From NCBI GenBank assembly GCA_002314715.1, contig DCGY01000043.1, forward strand, positions 1-15,763: DNA of 15,763 nucleotides. The letters run 5' to 3'. A model generated the notes under the pieces. That model had not been told where the DNA came from, made no database searches, and worked only from the letters and a program-made list of their open reading frames with translations. Made by a program: the position numbers and the translations under genes. The stretch is from Lachnospiraceae bacterium UBA1766 (GTDB lineage: Bacteria; Bacillota; Clostridia; Lachnospirales; Lachnospiraceae). Every line of letters starts with the position of its first letter. Position 1 is the first letter of the stretch. Positions 1 through 7,688 of this stretch are shown in pieces.

Positions 1-2078
1 GTATCGGTAAGAACTACAAGGAAGCATTCCAGAAGGCAATCCGAAGCCTTGAGACCGGTCGCTACGGACTTGGCCAGATTGCAAAATTGGAAGCAAAGAC
101 CAAAGAGCAGTTATTGACCATGCTTGCTACCCCCTCCAGTGAGAGACATTTCGCTATGTACGAGGCCTTAAAGAAGGGTGCAACCGTAAAGGAAATTTGC
201 GAGATTACCTATGTAAAGGAATACTTCGTAGAGCAGATGAAGGAATTGGTGGAAGAGGAAAATGCACTCCTTGCATGCAAGGGAGCACTTCCTTCCGATG
301 AAGTTTTGACCAAGGCAAAGAAGGATGGCTTCTCCGATAAGTACTTAAGCATTCTGTTACAGGTTCCCGAGGCAGACATTCGCGCAAAGAGAATTGCACT
401 TGGCGTAGAAGAAGCATGGGAAGGCGTACATGTAAGCGGTACTCAGGACAGCGCTTATTACTTCTCTACCTACAATGCAGAGGATAAGAACCCTATCAAG
501 TCCGATAAGCCCAAGGTAATGATTCTGGGTGGTGGTCCGAACCGTATCGGTCAGGGTATCGAATTTGACTATTGTTGTGTACATGCTTCTTTGGCATTAA
601 AGAAGCTTGGTTTCGAAACCATTATTGTAAACTGTAATCCGGAAACCGTATCAACCGACTATGATACTTCCGATAAGCTTTATTTTGAGCCTCTTACCCT
701 GGAGGATGTACTCAGCATCTACAAGAAAGAGCAGCCCGTTGGTGTAATCGCTCAGTTTGGTGGCCAGACTCCTTTGAACCTTGCCGCTGATCTGGAGAAG
801 AACGGTGTGAAGATTCTCGGTACCGCTCCTGCAGTAATCGATTTGGCAGAGGACAGAGATTTGTTCCGTGCCATGATGGATAAGCTGGAAATTCCTATGC
901 CGGAGTCAGGAATGGCTGTAAACATAGACGAAGCTTTGGAAATCGCTCATAAGATCGGTTATCCCGTAATGGTTCGTCCTTCCTACGTACTGGGTGGACG
1001 TGGTATGGAAGTAGTTTATGACGATGAGAATTTAAGAGGATATATGAATGCTGCGGTAGGTGTAACTCCCGACAGACCGATTTTGATTGACCGTTTCCTG
1101 AATCATGCCATGGAGTGTGAGGCAGATGCAATCAGCGACGGTACCCACGCATTTGTTCCTGCAGTTATGGAGCACATTGAGCTTGCAGGTGTTCACTCCG
1201 GTGACTCCGCTTGTATCATTCCTTCCAAGCATATTTCCGAGAAGAATGTGGAGACCATTAAGGAATATACCCGCAAGATTGCAGAAGAGATGCACGTTCG
1301 CGGTTTGATGAATATGCAGTATGCAATTGAGAACGACAAGGTTTATGTACTTGAGGCAAATCCTCGTGCATCCCGTACCGTTCCTTTGGTATCCAAGGTT
1401 TGCAATATCCGCATGGTTCCTCTTGCAACCGATATCATTACTTCCGAGATTACCGGTCGTCCTTCACCGGTAGCTTCCCTGAAGGAGCAGAACATTCCTT
1501 ACGTAGGCGTAAAGGAAGCAGTATTCCCCTTCAATATGTTCCAGGAAGTTGACCCTGTATTGGGACCTGAGATGCGTTCCACCGGTGAAGTTTTGGGACT
1601 TTCCGCTTCTGTAGGTGAGGCATTTATCAAGGCACAGGAAGCAACCCAGACAAGAATTCCTTTGAGCGGACGTGTACTGATTTCCGTAAACCGCAAGGAT
1701 AAGAACGAGGTAGTGGAAGTAGCGAAGTTATTCGACCAGGCTGGTTTTGAAATCATTGCTACCGAGGGTACCTGCGATTTGATTAACGGAGCAGGTGTAA
1801 AGGCTACCAAGGTAAAGAAGTTATACGAGGGTCGTCCCAATGTACTGGATATGATTACCAACGGAGATATCGATTTGATTATCAACTCTCCTGTGGGAGC
1901 GGACAGTGTCAACGACGACAGCTATTTAAGAAAAGCAGCAATTAAGGGTAAGATCCCTTACATGACCACCATTGCGGCAGCAAAGGCTACCGCAGAAGGC
2001 ATCCTGTGTGTACAGAAGGACGGAAGCAATGAAATTCATTCGCTTCAGGCTCTTCATGCGTTGATTCAGGACAAATAA
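1..2078 (+). CDS. carB: carbamoyl-phosphate synthase large chain (5'-truncated by window edge)
   Basis: Makes carbamoyl phosphate from bicarbonate, ammonia (from the small subunit CarA) and two ATP, for pyrimidine and arginine synthesis in the cytoplasm. The reading frame is open from base 3, so about 692 residues of a protein usually near 1,070 are present and the N-terminal ATP-grasp half lies outside the window. Seen in order: the end of the first half (RSLETG), the helical oligomerisation domain, the second ATP-grasp unit starting near LGGGPNRIGQGIEFDYC (about fragment residue 174), its ATP-grasp residues in RPSYVLGGRGMEV and EANPRASRTVP, the LGPEMRSTGEV segment, then the MGS-like allosteric domain (GRVLISVNRKDK to the end) that binds nucleotide effectors. 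A TTG at base 87 is internal, not the start. The frame is intact to a TAA stop. Identification is very secure from motif content and order. Confidence 0.97.
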   Translation, partial: IGKNYKEAFQKAIRSLETGRYGLGQIAKLEAKTKEQLLTMLATPSSERHFAMYEALKKGATVKEICEITYVKEYFVEQMKELVEEENALLACKGALPSDEVLTKAKKDGFSDKYLSILLQVPEADIRAKRIALGVEEAWEGVHVSGTQDSAYYFSTYNAEDKNPIKSDKPKVMILGGGPNRIGQGIEFDYCCVHASLALKKLGFETIIVNCNPETVSTDYDTSDKLYFEPLTLEDVLSIYKKEQPVGVIAQFGGQTPLNLAADLEKNGVKILGTAPAVIDLAEDRDLFRAMMDKLEIPMPESGMAVNIDEALEIAHKIGYPVMVRPSYVLGGRGMEVVYDDENLRGYMNAAVGVTPDRPILIDRFLNHAMECEADAISDGTHAFVPAVMEHIELAGVHSGDSACIIPSKHISEKNVETIKEYTRKIAEEMHVRGLMNMQYAIENDKVYVLEANPRASRTVPLVSKVCNIRMVPLATDIITSEITGRPSPVASLKEQNIPYVGVKEAVFPFNMFQEVDPVLGPEMRSTGEVLGLSASVGEAFIKAQEATQTRIPLSGRVLISVNRKDKNEVVEVAKLFDQAGFEIIATEGTCDLINGAGVKATKVKKLYEGRPNVLDMITNGDIDLIINSPVGADSVNDDSYLRKAAIKGKIPYMTTIAAAKATAEGILCVQKDGSNEIHSLQALHALIQDK

Positions 2079-2090
2079 GTATTTTCATCG

Positions 2091-2122
2091 AATCGGTTTC
2101 CGGTATTTTCCGGAAACCGATT
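2091..2122 (+). terminator. perfect 13-bp hairpin downstream of carB
   Basis: Left arm AATCGGTTTCCGG (2091-2103), loop TATTTT, right arm CCGGAAACCGATT (2110-2122), all 13 pairs matched. It lies 12 bases after the carB stop. Only a run of three T follows, so it lacks the U-tract of a strong intrinsic terminator. It may be a weak or factor-assisted terminator or an mRNA 3'-end stabiliser. Confidence 0.6.
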
Positions 2123-2159
2123 TGGATATACCAGAAAATAGTGGAAAAGGTGAGATGTT

Positions 2160-3152
2160 ATGGTACAGGATTTAATCAATCTTTGCAAAGGCAGAGAGGT
2201 TTACATTCAGACGCATAACTTTCCGGATCCGGATGCAATTGCATCTGCTTTCGGATTGCAGGTGTTGTTAAAGCATTTTGATATTTCGACTGTTTTATGC
2301 TACGAGGGAAGAATTGATAAACTGAGTACCTCCAGAATGGTACAACAGTTTGGCATCGAGATTTTTTCTTATGATGACATCCGAGCAAATATGAAGGAGG
2401 AGGATCCGATTATCTGCGTGGACAGTCAGAAAAACGGTGGAAACATTACCGACTTCATCGGTGATGAAATTGCCTGCATCGATCATCATCCTACTTTTGT
2501 AAAAGTGGAATACCGGTACAGCGATATACGAATCACCGGAGCTTGTTCCTCCATTATCGCCCAATATTTTAAGGAGCTTTCTGTGGAACCGGACGAAAAT
2601 ACGGCCACTGCTTTGCTGTATGGTTTGAAGATGGACACCAGCCAGTTTACCCGTGGAGTGACTCCTTTGGATATTGAAATGTATTCCTTCCTGTTTGAGA
2701 GAAGTAATACGAATGTGCTTTCTGCACTGGAGCACAATTCCATGGAATTTAATGACCTGAAGGCATACGGGGCAGCGATTGAAAATATTGAGGTTTTCGG
2801 ACATTTCGGTTATACGGTAATTCCTTTTTCCTGCCCGGATGCCCTGATTGCCACATTGGCAGACTTTATCCTGGCGTTGGATGAAGTGGATGTGGTTGTG
2901 GTCGGATCCAAGAGAGAAGACGGCATCAAGCTTTCGGTTCGTTCCGAGCTTTCGGAGGTGAACGCGGGAGCCCTGGTTTACGAGGCAGTGAAGGATATCG
3001 GCAACGGTGGCGGACATGCTTTTATGGCAGGGGGCTTCGTCAGCAATTCCGCATTGGAGAAACTGGGCGGATATTCCGAGTCGGTGCTTCGGGACCGCTT
3101 TACCAAGGAATTGGAAAAGGTTGGGTATTTTAGGGATTTGCAGAGCAAGTAA
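2160..3152 (+). CDS. DHH/DHHA1-family phosphoesterase (NrnA-like)
   Basis: A 330-residue cytosolic protein of the DHH phosphoesterase superfamily, whose NrnA-type members degrade short oligoribonucleotides (nanoRNA), pAp or cyclic-dinucleotide products using Mn2+. The metal-binding motifs appear in the expected order: DPDA (residues 23-26, after HNF), VDSQ (D88), the family signature DHH (108-110) and MDT (D159). The C-terminal DHHA1 domain has the GNGGGH motif (residues 281-286) that contacts substrate. Length matches NrnA-like proteins (about 310-340). The ATG follows an AAAGGTGAG ribosome-binding site. It sits 81 bp after carB and 44 bp before the next gene with no terminator between, so it is probably co-transcribed with the glycoside-hydrolase-like gene. 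Substrate cannot be decided by eye. A role in turning over pGpG made from c-di-GMP is only suggested by the diguanylate cyclase nearby. Confidence 0.88.
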   Translation: MVQDLINLCKGREVYIQTHNFPDPDAIASAFGLQVLLKHFDISTVLCYEGRIDKLSTSRMVQQFGIEIFSYDDIRANMKEEDPIICVDSQKNGGNITDFIGDEIACIDHHPTFVKVEYRYSDIRITGACSSIIAQYFKELSVEPDENTATALLYGLKMDTSQFTRGVTPLDIEMYSFLFERSNTNVLSALEHNSMEFNDLKAYGAAIENIEVFGHFGYTVIPFSCPDALIATLADFILALDEVDVVVVGSKREDGIKLSVRSELSEVNAGALVYEAVKDIGNGGGHAFMAGGFVSNSALEKLGGYSESVLRDRFTKELEKVGYFRDLQSK

Positions 3153-3196
3153 AAGAAATATGGGGACTAAAAAATGTAGAAAATCAGGAGGATTTT

Positions 3197-4606
3197 ATGT
3201 ATCAGGTACATTTGGGCAAGGCAAAATGTGGTTTGGATCTGGGCGATGGAAGCGAAAGAGCGGAATATGTAAATCAGGATTATATTTTACACAAACTGGG
3301 AAGACCCCATCGTTGTGTAAATATTATGTACACCTACTATCCAAAGGATAAGCAGTGGCCGCAACGAATCAGCAAGGCTTGTGCGGATATGGATATTAAG
3401 TTCCAGTGGGATTATCCCTATGATGATTATTTCCCTTATGATGCGGACGGACAGCCCTTTGAGCAGATGCGGGATATTCGAAAGCATGGTCAGGATGTGC
3501 TGTTGACTTTGACCATTGACTGTTCTGTGGATGAAGCGGATCTTCGCAGAATTGCCAAGCAGTTCAAGGAGTTCGGCAGAATGCGCATTCGTATTAATCA
3601 CGAGTGTAACGGCAACTGGTTTACCCATAACAAGCGGTATTCCTTCAAGGAAATTGGGGAATTCTTCGTAAAGTTCGATCGTATCATCAAGGAAGAAGCT
3701 CCCAATGTAAAGACAATCTTTTGCGCAGGCTTCACCAAGGAAGACGGAAAGGTGGATTGCGAGGAGGATTTCTTAGAGGCATACAAGGCAGCCGACATCT
3801 GGTCTGCAGACTGTTATCCGGCACTTCATTACGGTTGGCCCTATGATGTGGCAGAGGCCGGCGGCGGTTCCTATAAGTTTGAAACCATTCGTGAGAATTA
3901 TGACCGTTTCGAATCCACCGCAAAGAGACTTCGCCAGATCACCGGCAAGAATACGCCTATGACTACGGCAGAATGCAATACGGATGGAGATGTAACTGGT
4001 CCTATGCATCAGGGCGAGGCCATCGTTCGTTTCGCTGAAATCTTTAAGGAGAATCATGCAGACTGGTTTGACGGAATCTCCATGTACCAGTTCCGTGACA
4101 GAGGCAGACTTGGTTTGGAAATTGAAGATCCCAACAATCATGCCGTAGGTATTGAACAGCCCATGCTTCAGGATTACAAGAAGGTGATTCAGGATCCCTA
4201 CTTCCTTCCTGCAATGGAGCAAAAGGGAGCAGTGAATTTCCCTGTGGAATTGAGATGGGGAGGCTCCGAGGATGCCGATGGTATCGAGATTCCTGTGGCA
4301 TTGGAAAAGACTCCTGAGTTCTTCGAGGTTACTTTCCAGGAAGATTTAAGTCTGATGATTGAGTTTGCAGGCAAGTGGTTTTACAAGGCAAAGGGTGTGA
4401 AGACCATCGACCTGATGTCCTTATTCTTTGAAAAGAAGCTGGAAGGAAAGACCGAAATTCCCATGCGTATTTTCTCTACGCCGGCAGAGGGTGTAAACCC
4501 GGAAAACGGTCGTGAGGACTGGATGGCGAATTACTATAGCACCATGACAGAAGAACCGAATTTCAGAATTCGTTACGAAGTTCCCGGCAGAGTGGGAATC
4601 GACTAG
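3197..4606 (+). CDS. cytosolic glycoside hydrolase superfamily protein (clan GH-A / GH26-like TIM barrel)
   Basis: A 469-residue protein that I do not recognise as a named family but that resembles clan GH-A hydrolases. The segment RMRIRINHECNGNWF has the HExNGxWF pattern of the GH26 acid/base strand (H135, E136, N138, W141). A second candidate carboxylate, E259 in MTTAECN, is placed like the nucleophile at the end of a later strand. Aromatic-rich stretches (IMYTYYP, WDYPYDDYFPY, ADCYPALHYGWPYD) suit a sugar-binding cleft. Residues from about 345 to 469 look like a beta-rich accessory domain. There is no signal peptide or membrane segment, so it should act inside the cell, perhaps on imported oligosaccharides. 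The start is an ATG 4 bases after a perfect AGGAGG. It follows the DHH gene by 44 bp and ends at a strong terminator. It could also be a non-catalytic relative. Confidence 0.6.
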   Translation: MYQVHLGKAKCGLDLGDGSERAEYVNQDYILHKLGRPHRCVNIMYTYYPKDKQWPQRISKACADMDIKFQWDYPYDDYFPYDADGQPFEQMRDIRKHGQDVLLTLTIDCSVDEADLRRIAKQFKEFGRMRIRINHECNGNWFTHNKRYSFKEIGEFFVKFDRIIKEEAPNVKTIFCAGFTKEDGKVDCEEDFLEAYKAADIWSADCYPALHYGWPYDVAEAGGGSYKFETIRENYDRFESTAKRLRQITGKNTPMTTAECNTDGDVTGPMHQGEAIVRFAEIFKENHADWFDGISMYQFRDRGRLGLEIEDPNNHAVGIEQPMLQDYKKVIQDPYFLPAMEQKGAVNFPVELRWGGSEDADGIEIPVALEKTPEFFEVTFQEDLSLMIEFAGKWFYKAKGVKTIDLMSLFFEKKLEGKTEIPMRIFSTPAEGVNPENGREDWMANYYSTMTEEPNFRIRYEVPGRVGID

Positions 4607-4615
4607 AAAACGTAC

Positions 4616-4649
4616 AAAGATGTACCCGTGACTGGGTACATCTTTTTTT
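4616..4649 (+). terminator. strong rho-independent terminator
   Basis: Stem AAAGATGTACCC (4616-4627), loop GTGACT, right arm GGGTACATCTTT (4634-4645), perfect 12 bp, followed by continuing T's to 4649. It lies 9 bases after the glycoside-hydrolase-like gene and ends that transcription unit. Confidence 0.92.
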
Positions 4650-4750
4650 GTGGAAGAGCAACTGACTTTTTTGTTGCTTTTGATATCATTTTACAGAAAA
4701 ATGCAGACAATTTCGTGTCTTTTTTGTAGAAAAATTTGAATAAATATGTA

Positions 4751-4756
4751 TATAAT
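4751..4756 (+). promoter_or_regulatory. -10 element for the HTH/S24-like regulator
   Basis: A consensus TATAAT in an AT-rich stretch 33 bases before the ATG at 4790. The -35 is poor: TTGTAG at 4724-4729 is 21 bases away, too far for ideal spacing. The element supports the ATG at 4790 as the true start, because a TTG codon at 4736 in the same frame lies upstream of this -10 and would not be in the transcript. Confidence 0.5.
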
Positions 4757-4789
4757 AGTATAAAAAAGTATACTTTGAAAGTAGGATTT

Positions 4790-5536
4790 ATGACAAGACG
4801 GGATTTGGTAAACAATTTTATCGACAATCTGGAAATTGAACGGGCACGGATGCAACTGACACAGGAACAGATGGCCAGGAAATTGGAAATGTCTACCTCA
4901 AACTACAAAAAGATTATTTCCCATGATACAGAAAAAATGGATATCTATACAGCTTACCTAATGTACCATTTGACCGGAAAATTATTGTGCGAAATGTGCG
5001 GAGAAAGAGAACCGGTAATGGAAAATCTTCGCCGTATGAAGGTTTTGTCCAACTCTCAATTGGATTTTATTCGAAATATAGTGGATTTCGAAATTGAATT
5101 TGCAAAGATAACCGGTTCGGAGGGGGAAATAGAGGACTTTACCACCATGATGATACCGGTGGGAAACGTGGAAGACGGCATGATCTGGGATTCTGTGAAT
5201 GTGAAAAAAATCAATGTGGCCCAGTATCGAAAGAAGTTTGGTTCGGAGCTTCATTGTGCCATTCAAATCACCAGCAATCATTTACATCCCGTATACATGA
5301 AGGGAGATGTGCTTTTGGTCAGCCGAAGAGCTCCCCGGGATGGAGATACGGGCATTTTTATCAAAAAGGAAACGGGACGAGCTTATTTGCGTCGATTCCT
5401 GCAGACTAATCCCTGTCAGCTGGTACCCATAAATGAACTGGGAGAGACCTTTTATGTGAATCCCGATAATGCGGAAGATATGTCGAAATGGATTAAGTAC
5501 GGCATTGTTTTGACAAAAATGAGAGAGCATTCCTAA
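4790..5536 (+). CDS. HTH (XRE-type) regulator with degenerate LexA/S24-like domain
   Basis: A 248-residue cytosolic transcriptional regulator. Residues about 15-60 form an XRE-like helix-turn-helix (LTQEQMARKLEMSTSNYKKI). Residues about 150-235 match the S24/LexA peptidase fold: HPVYMKGDVLLVSRR, then DGDTGIFIKK, then YLRRF. In active LexA-type proteins the GDSMxP serine and the VKR lysine form the catalytic dyad. Here the aligned positions are H164 (SNHLHP) and R201 (LRRF), exactly 37 residues apart, as are S119 and K156 in E. coli LexA. Self-cleavage is therefore not expected, and the domain probably serves dimerisation or ligand sensing. I chose the ATG at 4790 over the TTG at 4736 because a consensus -10 lies between them. 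The Shine-Dalgarno (AGGA at 4783) is weak and close. It stands alone between a terminator and the next promoter. Its targets are unknown. Confidence 0.75.
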   Translation: MTRRDLVNNFIDNLEIERARMQLTQEQMARKLEMSTSNYKKIISHDTEKMDIYTAYLMYHLTGKLLCEMCGEREPVMENLRRMKVLSNSQLDFIRNIVDFEIEFAKITGSEGEIEDFTTMMIPVGNVEDGMIWDSVNVKKINVAQYRKKFGSELHCAIQITSNHLHPVYMKGDVLLVSRRAPRDGDTGIFIKKETGRAYLRRFLQTNPCQLVPINELGETFYVNPDNAEDMSKWIKYGIVLTKMREHS

Positions 5537-5571
5537 TTGTCGCTCAATATAGAAGAAGAACAAAAAAATAA

Positions 5572-5600
5572 TTGAAAGAACGACAAAAATAGACTATAAT
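5572..5600 (+). promoter_or_regulatory. sigma-A type promoter of the LacI-fold/GGDEF gene
   Basis: TTGAAA (5572-5577), 17-base spacer, TATAAT (5595-5600): near-consensus housekeeping promoter. The ATG at 5632 follows with an AGGAG ribosome-binding site (5621-5625). The diguanylate cyclase gene is therefore probably transcribed independently of the preceding regulator. Confidence 0.8.
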
Positions 5601-5631
5601 TATACTATATATCCCTATATAGGAGAATGGT

Positions 5632-7533
5632 ATGAAGAAAAGGATTGCAGTATTCGCCAATGCCTGGAGTGATGAGTTTTCTCAGATTGTACTCAACAGC
5701 ATTTGCGAGAGCGTAAAGGATTTAAATATTGATATATATACCTTTGTACATTATTCTGCGGTCGATGAAGAAAAGCTGGAGAATTATGGAGAGGCATACA
5801 TTAATAATCTGCCGGATTTGAAGGAATTTGACGGAGCTGTTTTGTTGTCCAATACCTATATTTTTCAGGATGAAATAGAAGAATTGCGCCAGATTGTTTT
5901 GGCTTCGGGGATTCCTGCGGTCAGTCTGGAATGTGAGCTTCGGGGGATTGATTTCGTTGGAACCGATAACTATGCCGGTATGTATGATTTGACCAAGCAT
6001 ATGGTAGAGGTGCATCATGCGAAGAAGATTATGTTTATGGGCGGGCCTGCGGATAATGCGGAAAATGCAATTCGAAAACAGGCTGTTGTGGATGCATTGG
6101 CAGAGTACGGTATTTCCATTGACCCGGAATATGATTTGGTAGGTAATTTCTCGTTTTACGGATGTAAAGGAGTGTTTCATGAGTGGCGGCAAAAACATTC
6201 GGAATTGCCGGATGTGATTATTTGCGCCAATGACGCCATGGCTACCGGCTTGATTGGCTATTGTCAGGACAGAGGGATTCGTGTGCCGGAGGATGTGGCA
6301 ATCACCGGATTTGATTATATAGATTCCGCCAGGGATTGTATTCCCTCGGTAACCACGGTAAGTCGTGGCTGGAATTCGTTGGGAGAACGCGGTGTAATGC
6401 ATTTGCTTGCAGTACTGGAGGGAAAGGATGTTCCCAAAAGAGAACTGGTGCCTTCCAGGATGGAAGTGGCGGAAAGTTGCGGATGCCATGTAAGGACCGC
6501 TGTTGGTCACAAGAAGACCTTGGATACGGAAAACAGCTATAACAGTAAAATGGAGAATATGGCTGCCAATATTCATTTTCGTGATATTTACAGAGGTATT
6601 CGAAAATCTACTTCCAAGGAACAGTTATGCAGTTCCCTTTCAAAGGCGTTTGAAACAAATGCGGTTCTAGAGGGCGGAAACTTTTTTGTGGCAGTAAACA
6701 AAGGATTTTTTGATTCGAATCAGGGAAAGAACCAGTGCTATCATTATAAGCGAAAAATGGATGTGGTATGCTGTATGCAATATGGTAAGGCGTTAGAGCC
6801 CACCACAATCAAAACCAAGGATTTAATTTGTGATCCCTATCGAAATGAGAACGTATCCCAGGTTTATCTTTTTGCACCGCTACATATTGATGATGCCTGC
6901 TTTGGCTATGTATGCTTCATAAACAAGGTATCCATTATAGAGAAATATACCTTATACCTATGGACCAAATATATGAACCAGTTCCTGGAGCAGATTCGCC
7001 AGAATGTTCTGCTGGAGGAGCTGAACAGGCGATTAACCGAACTTTCCATTACAGATACTCTGACCGGGGTTTATAATCGTACAGGTTATGAGTCCATTGC
7101 AATTCCGTATTTGGAGCGATGTAGGAAAGAGGGCAAGCATGCGGTAATGATGATGGCGGACATCAATCGGATGAAGGCAATCAATGATCATTTCGGTCAT
7201 TTGCAGGGAGACGTGGCAATCTGCACCACCGCACATGCTTTGCGGGCGGGTATCCCCAGCGATTGGATTATCGTTCGCTACGGCGGAGATGAGTTCCTGG
7301 TGGTAGGTGAATGCGAGGAACAGGATGACGTGGACGAGATTAAAGATACTATCATAGAGGAGCTGGAGCTGGAAAGCAAAAGACTTCAGATTCCGTTCCG
7401 GTTATCCATTAGTCTTGGCGCTGTTTGGATGGATGACAACGAGTCGGCCAGTGTGGAAGAGTGCTTTAAGATTGCGGATAATTCCATGTATGAGATGAAA
7501 AAACAGATTCATGAAACGGAAGAAAATGCATAA
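5632..7533 (+). CDS. cytosolic diguanylate cyclase with LacI-type ligand-binding domain (LacI-fold / GAF-like / GGDEF)
   Basis: A 633-residue protein predicted to make the second messenger c-di-GMP from two GTP in response to a cytoplasmic ligand. Residues 1 to about 285 have the periplasmic-binding-protein fold of LacI-family effector domains (start RIAVFANAW, then VICANDAMATGLIGY and ITGFDYIDSAR), but no DNA-binding helix-turn-helix precedes it. Residues about 320-460 look like a GAF-type sensor. A short coiled linker (EELNRRLTELSITD) leads into the GGDEF domain: DTLTGVYNRTGY, DINRMKAINDHFGH, the active-site RYGGDEF (R549, GGDEF 551-555) and SISLGAV. All catalytic residues are intact. The RxxD inhibitory site normally just upstream is absent (GIPSD there), so product inhibition may be lost. 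There is no signal peptide or membrane segment. It has its own promoter and terminator. The ligand is unknown; a sugar is plausible from the fold. Confidence 0.9.
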   Translation: MKKRIAVFANAWSDEFSQIVLNSICESVKDLNIDIYTFVHYSAVDEEKLENYGEAYINNLPDLKEFDGAVLLSNTYIFQDEIEELRQIVLASGIPAVSLECELRGIDFVGTDNYAGMYDLTKHMVEVHHAKKIMFMGGPADNAENAIRKQAVVDALAEYGISIDPEYDLVGNFSFYGCKGVFHEWRQKHSELPDVIICANDAMATGLIGYCQDRGIRVPEDVAITGFDYIDSARDCIPSVTTVSRGWNSLGERGVMHLLAVLEGKDVPKRELVPSRMEVAESCGCHVRTAVGHKKTLDTENSYNSKMENMAANIHFRDIYRGIRKSTSKEQLCSSLSKAFETNAVLEGGNFFVAVNKGFFDSNQGKNQCYHYKRKMDVVCCMQYGKALEPTTIKTKDLICDPYRNENVSQVYLFAPLHIDDACFGYVCFINKVSIIEKYTLYLWTKYMNQFLEQIRQNVLLEELNRRLTELSITDTLTGVYNRTGYESIAIPYLERCRKEGKHAVMMMADINRMKAINDHFGHLQGDVAICTTAHALRAGIPSDWIIVRYGGDEFLVVGECEEQDDVDEIKDTIIEELELESKRLQIPFRLSISLGAVWMDDNESASVEECFKIADNSMYEMKKQIHETEENA

Positions 7534-7541
7534 ATAAGTGG

Positions 7542-7568
7542 AAAGGGAACGAAGTTCGTTCCCTTTTT
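7542..7568 (+). terminator. rho-independent terminator of the diguanylate cyclase gene
   Basis: Stem AAAGGGAACG (7542-7551), loop AAGTT, right arm CGTTCCCTTT (7557-7566), continuing T's to 7568. It starts 8 bases after the stop codon. Confidence 0.85.
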
Positions 7569-7637
7569 CGGTATATTGGGGGATGCGCAAGATTGAATAA
7601 AGTGCGATTCCCGGTTCGCGGAAAAAATGATAAGAAA

Positions 7638-7666
7638 TGAAACTTTTTCGATGGCGTTGCCGTCTA
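7638..7666 (+). promoter_or_regulatory. ECF-sigma-type promoter (probable autoregulatory site)
   Basis: TGAAAC (7638-7643), 17-base spacer starting with a T-run, then CGTCTA (7661-7666). This is the TGAAAC/CGTC architecture known for Bacillus SigW/SigM/SigX-class extracytoplasmic-function promoters. It lies directly upstream of an ECF sigma gene, so self-activation is the natural reading. A GGAGGA ribosome-binding site (7677-7682) follows. Confidence 0.75.
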
Positions 7667-7688
7667 TATAGATAACGGAGGAAAAATC

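Noticed and set aside
87..2078. TTG at 87 as the start of carB
   Set aside because: The frame is open to the window edge and the upstream residues (RSLETGRYGLG) match internal CarB sequence.
2295..3017. 240-codon minus-strand ORF inside the DHH gene
   Set aside because: The plus strand carries all DHH and DHHA1 motifs; the antisense frame has no recognisable domain.
4736..4789. TTG at 4736 as start of the HTH regulator
   Set aside because: It lies upstream of the consensus -10 TATAAT at 4751-4756 and has no ribosome-binding site.
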